Source: DATAEK01 sp036258055
Lineage (GTDB): Bacteria > Acidobacteriota > Vicinamibacteria > Vicinamibacterales > 2-12-FULL-66-21
Direction: 5' to 3'
NCBI GenBank assembly: GCA_036258055.1
Contig: DATAEK010000040.1
Location: 1 to 21,760, forward strand
DNA length: 21,760 nt
Part shown: positions 15,901-21,760 of the stretch, piece after piece
How positions within the stretch are numbered: the first letter of the stretch is position 1
Layout of the letters: the number at the start of each line of letters is the position of its first letter
The notes under the pieces: model-generated
Told to the model about the DNA's origin: nothing
The model's input: only the letters and a program-made list of their open reading frames with translations
Database searches by the model: none
Position numbers and translations under genes: made by a program

Positions 15901-17558
15901 ATGTTCCGGCTCGCCGTATTGCTCGCGTTGCTGCAAGCGGGCGCCACCCAGGTGCCTCCCCGCGACCGGGCTGCGGTCCAGAAGCCCGGGACCGCCAGTA
16001 TCCGCGGCCGCGTTACCGATCTCGAGACCGGGCAGCCGATCGCGCGCGCGGTCGTCACGCTCAGTTCGAGCCAGCCGCCGCTGAGTATGGAGACGGCGAG
16101 CGACGCCGACGGCCGCTATGCGTTCGCGGAGTTGGCCGCGGGTGAGTACGTGATCCTGGCAGGACCGGCAACGCTCCACGCCACTCACGTGCCCGCATAC
16201 CTCGGCCTGCCCGCCGCGGCCGGGCTGGGCGGCAGGCCTCCGCGCTTCCCGCTGAAGCCCGGCGAGGTTCGGGACGGCGCCGACATCGCGCTCGTGCGCG
16301 CCCTCGCGATTGAAGGGCGAGTCGTCGATCGATCCGGCGAGCCCATGTCCGGCGTCGAAGTGAGGGCCGTCAACATCAGGACGGATCGGGGAACGCCGTC
16401 TTGCAGTACCGACGATCTCGGCGGCTTTCGGCTGTTCGGGCTGCTTCCCGGGACCTACCGCGTGTGCGCGGTCGCCAACGGCCCCGATCCCCGGCCGTAC
16501 GACGAGGGGGAGCGCGAAGTGCGAACCTGTGCGCCGTCGGCGACGAGCGATTCGCAGGCCGACACGATCGTGTGCGGCGCGAGGTGAGCGGCGTCGAGAT
16601 TCGTGTGCAGCGCCAGCGCACCTTCTCCGTATCGGGAAGCGTCGTCGATTCCGCCGGAGCGGCGGTCTCCGGGCACGTCGGCGTCATCAACCTGGATGAG
16701 CGAGGTCGCGGCGCCTGGACGGAGGCAGTTGACGGCCAGTTTGTCGCCAAGGGCCTGTTGCCGGGCCAGTACGTCGTCCAGACGACGATCAGAGGCCCTG
16801 CCAATCCTGGAGACACGTCGCCGCATCCCGATGCGGAAATGGGGCTCGCGACGATCCAGATCGATTCGGGAGACGTGTCGGGCGTCACCCTGACGACCGC
16901 GCACGCCGCCAACCTCGGGGGACACGTGGTACTCGAGGGGCGGGCCCCTCCCTCACCGGCGGCGCTCCACATGGCTGTGTCCGTCCGCTACGACGACCGG
17001 TCGCGGTTTGCCTACTCGTCTCGTCCGCCAGTCGGTCCCGTCACTCCTGATCTGCGCTTCGTGCTCAACGGTTTGTTCGGCAGGAACACGCTCGGAGTTC
17101 AGAACCTTCCCGACGGCTGGATCGTGAAGTCGGTCCGCTACAGGGGCGTGGACGTCACGGATCTTCCGACCGCGTTCGCTCCCGGGACGGACACGCGCGC
17201 CATCGAAATCGTGCTGACGGATCGTGGCGCTGACGTTGCCGCTCGGGTCGTGGACGCTGCCGGACGGCCGCAGACCGATGCCGCCGTGGTGTTGTTTCCG
17301 GTCGATCCAGCCAGGTGGACTGGAACGGTCACCGCCCCGTACATGCAGGTCGTCAAGGACGACGTGATCCAGACGGGACTTCATCGCGCCGGCGACTACT
17401 ACGTGGTTGCGATCGGCTCCGACGATGCCGCGAGGCTGGGGACCATGCGTGAACGTGGGTTCGAAGTGCTCTCGAAAGTGGCCTCCAAGATTACACTCGC
17501 CGAGTCGGAGCATCGGACGCTCGACCTGAAGCTGGCGGACCTCGAAGCCCCGCGTTGA
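15901..17558 (+). pseudogene. Secreted carboxypeptidase-regulatory-like repeat protein, broken by a one-base frameshift
   Basis: The first 228 codons (to a TGA at 16585-16587) and the phase one base back, open to 17558, together encode a protein parallel to the intact downstream gene. The first part has a signal peptide (1-17) and two CarboxypepD_reg/CnaB-like domains (TASIRGRVTDLETGQPIARA; AIEGRVVDRSGEPMSGVEV). The paralogs then align as CAPSATSDSQ / CYPSATSSVE, and after the break as VSGVEIRVQRQRTFSVSG / VDGIEIQLLRTRTFTLSG. One missing base at about 16563-16584 explains it; restored, the protein is 552 residues against 545 for its neighbour. No slippery heptamer is visible, so programmed frameshifting is unlikely; mutation or sequencing error remain. 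The role is unknown, perhaps an extracellular adhesive or binding protein. Only four bases separate it from the next gene. Confidence 0.82.
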
Positions 17559-17562
17559 TCCG

Positions 17563-19200
17563 ATGAAAACGCTGTTCCTCGCGATCGCCGTGCTCCTTCC
17601 GCTGGCGCAGACGCCGCCAGCCGCGCCTCGCGCCGAGACCGCGTCGATTCGAGGACGGATTACGGACAAGGTATCCGGCGAGCCAATCGCCCGAGCGGTC
17701 GTCACCGTCTCCCCGGCGGATGGCCGATCGAGGGCGACCGGCACGCTCGCCGATGCCGACGGACGATACGCGTTCCCGATGCTCGTCCCCGGCCGCTACT
17801 TCATTCGTGCCGAACCACCGCTCTTTGGCGCACGGTACGTCTGGGCCGAGTACACGGTACCGACGTCGCCAAACATCTTCATGACGCTCAAGAGCGGCGA
17901 AGAACGCACGTCGATCGACATCGCGCTCCAACGGGCGTACGCGATCACCGGCCGCGTCGTCGATGTCGACGGCGAGCCGGCCGCGCGGGTCCGCATCGTG
18001 ACGCGGCCGGTCGATGCGAACGGCGGTAGAGGACCCGACCGAGAGACGGACGATCTCGGCCGGTTCCGGATCTTCGGGCTGCTGCCCGGCCGCTACATGA
18101 TCTGTTCCGAGTTCATCTCGACGGTATCGATGCAGGTCCGATCGGAGCTCGAGCAGCCCGTGACGACCTGCTACCCTTCCGCCACGTCGAGTGTGGAGGG
18201 CCAGCCGGTCGAGGTGAAGAGCGCGGACGTCGACGGCATCGAGATCCAGCTGCTACGTACGCGCACGTTCACGCTCAGCGGTACCGTGCTCGACTCGAAT
18301 GGGAAGCCGGCCGAGAACGCGCAAGTCCATCTCGAGAAACACATCGCGGGCGGCTCGTCGTCCACGGGGATCAGCGGCGGACCGGACGGCCGGTTCGTGA
18401 TGCGCAACATTACGCCCGGGGACTACACGATCAACGCGAGGATCGGCGGACCCTATCGGCCGGCAGAGCGCCGCGAGCTCGAACTGGCCTCGGTGCCCAT
18501 CACGGTCGGCTCAGCCGACGTCGATGTCGTGTTGACGATGTCGAGGACCATCACCGTGCCCGGCCGCATCGTGTTCGAGGGCACGACAACGCCGCCGCCT
18601 CGGGATCCGGGATACGGACCGATGATCGTGTTCGCGAAGCTTCCCGACGGCGTCGAACGCTCCAGCGTGCCCACGGGCACCACCGTCGACAATGGAATGA
18701 CGTTTCAATTGCCGGACATGTTCGGCCCGCGCGTGCTGGACGTCGTGAACGTCCCTTCCGGGTGGGTGCTCAAGTCGATCACCTACAGGGGCAAGGATGT
18801 CACCGACGCCATCGTGGACCTGCAGGCTGGCGGCGAAGTGGGCACGATCGAAGTCGTCATGCACAACCGTGGCGCCGTCGTGACCGGACGCGTCGTCGAC
18901 GATGGCGGAAAGCCGGTTCGTGCCCGTGTGATGATGATCCCTGCCGATCGCGTGCGGTGGCTGGGGCTCCATCGTCCGGTGACAGCGCTGTCGTCGGCGA
19001 CAGCCGGGACCTACGCCTTCCGGCCGCAGCGCGCCGGCGAGTACGCAATCGTCGCGATCGACCAGGCGGAGCCGATCCTTTCAGAACAGAACCGGGCATT
19101 CTTCGAGCGGATCCTGAAGTCCGGGCAGACCATCACCCTCGCGGAGAACGAGCGGCGCGCCGTGGACCTCCGCGTCAGCAAGCTCGTCGACGATCGATGA
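17563..19200 (+). CDS. Secreted carboxypeptidase-regulatory-like repeat protein
   Basis: The 545-residue protein has a signal peptide (about 1-17, hydrophobic LFLAIAVLLPLA) and a string of beta-sandwich domains of the CarboxypepD_reg/CnaB type. Domain 1 is at about 26-84 (ASIRGRITDKVSGEPIARAV, GRYAFPMLVPGRYFI), domain 2 at about 124-184 (AITGRVVDVDGEPAARV, FGLLPGRYMICSE) and domain 3 at about 232-305 (TLSGTVLDSNGKPAENAQV, ITPGDYTINARI). A less regular section follows, then a last domain at about 430-505 (VVTGRVVDDGGKPVRARV, RAGEYAIVAI). No catalytic residues of a peptidase are present. Such proteins are abundant in acidobacteria and act outside the membrane; their ligands are unknown. It is the paralog of the gene four bases upstream and arose by tandem duplication. 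The stop overlaps the ATG of a short following frame (ATGA). Confidence 0.85.
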   Translation: MKTLFLAIAVLLPLAQTPPAAPRAETASIRGRITDKVSGEPIARAVVTVSPADGRSRATGTLADADGRYAFPMLVPGRYFIRAEPPLFGARYVWAEYTVPTSPNIFMTLKSGEERTSIDIALQRAYAITGRVVDVDGEPAARVRIVTRPVDANGGRGPDRETDDLGRFRIFGLLPGRYMICSEFISTVSMQVRSELEQPVTTCYPSATSSVEGQPVEVKSADVDGIEIQLLRTRTFTLSGTVLDSNGKPAENAQVHLEKHIAGGSSSTGISGGPDGRFVMRNITPGDYTINARIGGPYRPAERRELELASVPITVGSADVDVVLTMSRTITVPGRIVFEGTTTPPPRDPGYGPMIVFAKLPDGVERSSVPTGTTVDNGMTFQLPDMFGPRVLDVVNVPSGWVLKSITYRGKDVTDAIVDLQAGGEVGTIEVVMHNRGAVVTGRVVDDGGKPVRARVMMIPADRVRWLGLHRPVTALSSATAGTYAFRPQRAGEYAIVAIDQAEPILSEQNRAFFERILKSGQTITLAENERRAVDLRVSKLVDDR

Positions 19201-19322
19201 TTCTCGTCCTGACCGCGTCTCTCGTCCTCCAAACAGCCGCCGGGCAGGCGCCACTTGTCGGAGACAGCGAGCGCGGTCTGATAAGGGATTCCTATCAACT
19301 CGCTCTCGCGGTACAGCGTTAA
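19197..19322 (+). CDS. Short secreted peptide or truncated gene start
   Basis: An ATG at 19197 overlaps the stop of the preceding gene in an ATGA arrangement, typical of translational coupling. The 41-residue product begins with a plausible signal peptide (MILVLTASLVLQTAAGQ) and then has 24 unremarkable residues. Its last third lies in the right copy of the 28-base direct repeat, and the frame stops there. It may be a real small peptide or, more likely, the surviving start of a third gene cut off at the repeat. Confidence 0.35.
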   Translation: MILVLTASLVLQTAAGQAPLVGDSERGLIRDSYQLALAVQR

Positions 19323-19330
19323 TACCGACT
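19303..19330. repeat. Direct repeat, right copy
   Basis: Same orientation as the copy at 15802-15829, 26 of 28 bases identical. It falls in the 3' end of the short frame that follows the tandem genes, and marks the boundary between the coding block and the gene-poor right end. Confidence 0.75.
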
Positions 19331-19596
19331 CTCTCCGACTCCACGAGCAACAGCTTGTTGACGACCGCTCGGGGAGGACGTCATCGGCTACGCGCACACT
19401 CTCATAATCCGACACTGGCGCGGCTGGGCGAACTCTTGAAACCGATGAGAAGGCAAAAGGCGAACTTGCCCTGCCAAGGATTCTGCTCACTGGTAGACAC
19501 CGGTCCCGCGCGCACCAGACATCCCCATCGGTTTTGATGAGAAAGGGCCAGTGTTGGGCGCTGTAGGCAGGGCATGCTCTGTGCCGTGTCCCTTGG
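19331..19596. other. Gap with no gene seen
   Basis: Neither strand shows a recognisable protein, RNA or repeat. Long minus-strand frames cross it, but they encode no known motif and extend through the zinc-ribbon gene, so I treat them as chance. Confidence 0.35.
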
Positions 19597-19809
19597 GTGG
19601 TCGACCAGAAACCGGACCGCCGAAGCGAACCCGATCGACGGACCCGACGGCGGGGTGGTCGCCGCCAGGGTGATTCCGTATTCGATTTTGGGGAGCGCTG
19701 CAGCGCATGCGGTGCGCTGGCGCTGGAGTTTGAACGGAGCGTGCGCGGCGTCCAGGTGTTTCGGTGTCGTCGCTGCCACGCACCGGAGTACCGCCAGCCG
19801 TCCGACTGA
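19597..19809 (+). CDS. Small zinc-ribbon protein
   Basis: The 70-residue frame starts at a GTG and ends at 19809. Its N-terminal half is basic (DRRSEPDRRTRRRGGRRQ). The C-terminal half is a zinc ribbon with Cys35-x2-Cys38 (CSACGALALEF) and Cys57-x2-Cys60 (FRCRRCHAPEY), about 18 residues apart. This DRR/RGGRR-plus-ribbon layout resembles small proteins of unknown role in acidobacteria. The paired CxxC motifs and strand pattern between them make a chance frame unlikely. It could bind nucleic acid through its basic arm, but that is inference. No good Shine-Dalgarno precedes the GTG, so the start is uncertain. It stands apart from other recognisable genes. Confidence 0.55.
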   Translation: MVDQKPDRRSEPDRRTRRRGGRRQGDSVFDFGERCSACGALALEFERSVRGVQVFRCRRCHAPEYRQPSD

Positions 19810-19815
19810 TTCGCG

Positions 19816-20103
19816 ATGACGAAACCCGCGCGAGACGACGCCGCCACGAAGGACGCCTGGATTCAGGAGCGACTCGGCGAGCGCAAATACCGTCTCCGTG
19901 CGACAAGGCGCCGAGTGCCTCGGCGTCGCCAGATCGACGCTCCAGCGCTGGCGAGCACTGGCCCGACAAAACCCCTCTGTGGAAGCCTGACCTTTCGCCT
20001 CAGAAATCACCACAAACCCACGCGAGGTGTCCGCACGGGAGATGAACGGCAGCACATTCGCGCGCGGCACTGGCTCGTCCTTCGGGAACGAATCAGTCCC
20101 TAG
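19816..20103 (+). CDS. Doubtful small ORF, possibly frameshifted
   Basis: An ATG seven bases after the zinc-ribbon stop opens 95 codons. The first 26 residues (MTKPARDDAATKDAWIQERL onward) look protein-like; the rest is Arg-rich and unconvincing. In the next phase, 19892-19990 reads GAECLGVARSTLQRWRA, which resembles a helix-turn-helix, and ends with a stop. A one-base change near 19892 would fuse the two into a protein of about 58 residues. I do not recognise a family, and the fusion is conjecture. Confidence 0.2.
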   Translation: MTKPARDDAATKDAWIQERLGERKYRLRATRRRVPRRRQIDAPALASTGPTKPLCGSLTFRLRNHHKPTRGVRTGDERQHIRARHWLVLRERISP

Positions 20104-20361
20104 TTCCGAGAATCGAAACAGGAAATTCAGCCGTCCTTGCGACTCCTCGTCCAACACTCGATTGGCGGGCCCCCGCTGTGGACCATGTGTGGTCTGTAGG
20201 CGTTAGTCTTCGCATTACACCGTAAAGGTCAGTGACGACACACCGCTCAGGCGGACTCGGAGGTCGCAACGCCACTGAGCCGCAGGCAACCCGATCAATC
20301 CAACGATGCTAGCCTCCGCAGCGCATGGTGAAAGTCTGGCATCACTGCTCTTGAGCGAGGC
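20104..20361. other. Gap with no gene seen
   Basis: No recognisable coding or RNA feature was found here. It should contain the promoter of the membrane protein that follows, but no clear boxes stand out. Confidence 0.35.
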
Positions 20362-20925
20362 ATGTTTCTTGCCTTCTCCACCGCTCTCATGACTCCTGAG
20401 CGGGTCGCGTCGGCAAAGCGGGTCGCCCTGGGTGGTGTGCTCCTACTCGTGTTATGGGCATTAGCAGTCAGGGTGTACTCGTTTGGCGCCATGCTGTCGC
20501 GGCAACATCAGGAGCAGCAACAGTTGTTGCGCACCCTCGAGCGGAGCAGGGAGGAGCAGGCCAGGCTCTTACGCCAAAACAGCGAGACCCTCGCACGACA
20601 ACGGCTCGAACCGAAACTCCACACGGGAGACCAGCGGACGATGACCAAGCCACGCGGTGCGCAGAAACTCACAGCGTCGGCCCTCGTCCGCCGTCTTCGT
20701 CACGTCAATGCGTTTGGGCTCCTCGCCAATCCTGAACGTCGTCTGCACTGCAGCGAGAATCGCGGCGATTGGGACTACACCTGTTGGTTCCATCCCGACC
20801 CGATCAAGAAGATAACGTGGGTTCAGTTCGGTGTGCTCGTTGATGACGCACACGTAATCGAAATATCAGGAATGTATCCGCCTGCCGTTTCTCTTCCTAA
20901 ACCACTCAGCCTGACTGGCAAGTGA
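20362..20925 (+). CDS. Orphan membrane-anchored coiled-coil protein with a two-Cys C-terminal domain
   Basis: I do not recognise a named family. The 187-residue protein has one membrane segment at about 21-38 (VALGGVLLLVLWALAVRV). A Gln/Glu/Arg-rich coiled coil follows at about 46-84 (RQHQEQQQLLRTLERSREEQ). The C-terminal domain, about 105-172, has two Cys at 130 and 141 in LHCSENRGDWDYTCWFHP, a possible disulfide. It then has strand-like WVQFGVLVDDAHVIEISG. The xGDWDYxCxxHPD pattern recalls small extracytoplasmic domains, so an N-in, C-out topology is likely. A second in-frame ATG at 20389 is an alternative start; no strong Shine-Dalgarno decides between them. It stands alone in gene-poor DNA, and its codon use is less GC-biased than the operon genes, which may mean acquisition from elsewhere. 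Confidence 0.6.
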   Translation: MFLAFSTALMTPERVASAKRVALGGVLLLVLWALAVRVYSFGAMLSRQHQEQQQLLRTLERSREEQARLLRQNSETLARQRLEPKLHTGDQRTMTKPRGAQKLTASALVRRLRHVNAFGLLANPERRLHCSENRGDWDYTCWFHPDPIKKITWVQFGVLVDDAHVIEISGMYPPAVSLPKPLSLTGK

Positions 20926-21760
20926 GCGGCCGAGTTGTCTGACAATCGACCCGCGGCGTTTCACCACGGGCTGCTTCAGTGGTCCTGAGCGGAGGCCGCA
21001 CGGCCCGGTCGGGATTCGTCTTCGACTTGCACGGCGTCGTGTTCGTGTCGCCAAGGAAGAACACGCGCGCCACCGGGAACAGGACCGTGGCGACGGTTCC
21101 AATCAGCATCGCGCCAAGATTCGTCTGCGTCTGTCTTCTGCAACTGAGCACGCTCGGGACCGTCAGCGACCACGAAACCCTTCGTGAGCATTTTCCAGCG
21201 ACCGTAATTCCGCTGGCCGCGTAGCTGGAGTTGGTCGGCTCGGGAAATGACCTGTAGGACCCGTGAATCCAGCGGTGGGCAAGTGGTTCTGCTCGACTGA
21301 GGCCGGCTGCGCATTTCGGTGTCTCCTCGACGAAGATACCCGGAGGCTCGAGCGATTGCTCGCTTGGACATCGGTTACCCCTCGCGGGGGTCACATCTGC
21401 GCTCGTCGCGCATGGCACCGTGCCTGTCCACTAGCCGGTTGCCGTCACTCGCGAAGGCGAGTGAACTCCGGGATGTCGGGTTCAAGGGTAGTTCGAGTAT
21501 GCGGCGCGACGCAAGGCAGAGTCCCTCCGCGCAGGAGAATGCCTCTGGAACGTCTCACCGTAACAAAACGTGTGCGACGACAGCATTGCTGACAGTCGCT
21601 GCTGCTGGCCCGGATGGCGGCCTGAGCGGGCCGCCCTAACCCGATACATGAATACCGGGCGACTACTCGTGGTCTATCCGTCTACTGCGTCGTTGCTCAC
21701 CGACGGTTCCATTCCCGTGTGGCCCACCAAACCTTCATTCCCATCGTCAATCGGCCGCAA
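20926..21760. other. Gene-poor right end
   Basis: No recognisable gene lies in these 835 bases. One minus-strand frame near 20990-21110 contains a short hydrophobic run (MLIGTVATVLFPVARVFFLG), but no family continues around it. Two perfect short hairpins are present: TCACTCGC with a GAAG loop at 21445-21464, and GGCGGCC with a six-base loop at 21616-21635. Neither is followed by a T-run. Confidence 0.35.

Noticed and set aside
16540..16590. Programmed -1 frameshift in the first tandem paralog
   Set aside because: No X-XXY-YYZ slippery heptamer or clear downstream stimulatory structure is visible; a one-base deletion or sequencing error is simpler.
20979..21418. Overlapping frames of 80-170 codons on both strands near the right end
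   Set aside because: None has a recognisable domain, a credible ribosome binding site or consistent coding character.

Overview
The window is high-GC bacterial DNA whose gene families point to an acidobacterium, most likely of the Vicinamibacteria type. The clues are an Oar-like TonB-dependent receptor with an N-terminal carboxypeptidase-regulatory domain, a HTH-membrane-TPR regulator, secreted multidomain CarboxypepD_reg/CnaB-like proteins and a CRTAC1-like VCBS protein. This placement is inferred from family content; no marker gene or rRNA is present. No tRNA, rRNA, CRISPR array, intact insertion sequence or phage gene could be supported.

Layout. Positions 1-554 hold no recognisable gene. 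A secreted class C beta-lactamase-fold serine hydrolase lies at 555-1772 (minus). The gap after it carries the decayed 3' end of an aldehyde dehydrogenase gene (about 2103-2361), whose stop codon overlaps the Shine-Dalgarno of the next gene. From 2372 to 9881 (plus) runs a compact module: TonB-dependent receptor, metal-dependent amidohydrolase of the imidazolonepropionase/prolidase-like group, M28 zinc aminopeptidase, and a Tat-exported protein with seven Ca-binding FG-GAP/VCBS repeats. It reads as an envelope system that takes up and hydrolyses peptides or N-acyl/N-carbamoyl compounds; the substrate is unknown. An ACS-family MFS transporter (10203-11561, minus) converges on it across a segment with a perfect 10-bp hairpin and unusual G-runs and T-runs.

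A second block begins with a CadC-like membrane regulator (HTH, TM, FlgO/TolB-like domain, TPRs; 12080-13786, minus), divergent from a secreted type-B carboxylesterase (14043-15692, plus) with a non-canonical oxyanion hole. Two tandem paralogous secreted beta-sandwich proteins follow. The first is broken by a one-base frameshift (15901-17558); the second is intact (17563-19200). The pair is bracketed by a near-identical 28-bp direct repeat (15802-15829 and 19303-19330).

From 19323 to the end the DNA is gene-poor. Supportable items are a small zinc-ribbon protein (19597-19809) and an orphan membrane-anchored coiled-coil protein (20362-20925). The rest looks like decayed or non-coding sequence. 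No clear new defence or mobile system was found. The most notable signals are the repeat-bracketed tandem paralogs, the truncated operon head, the altered esterase active site and the orphan membrane protein.
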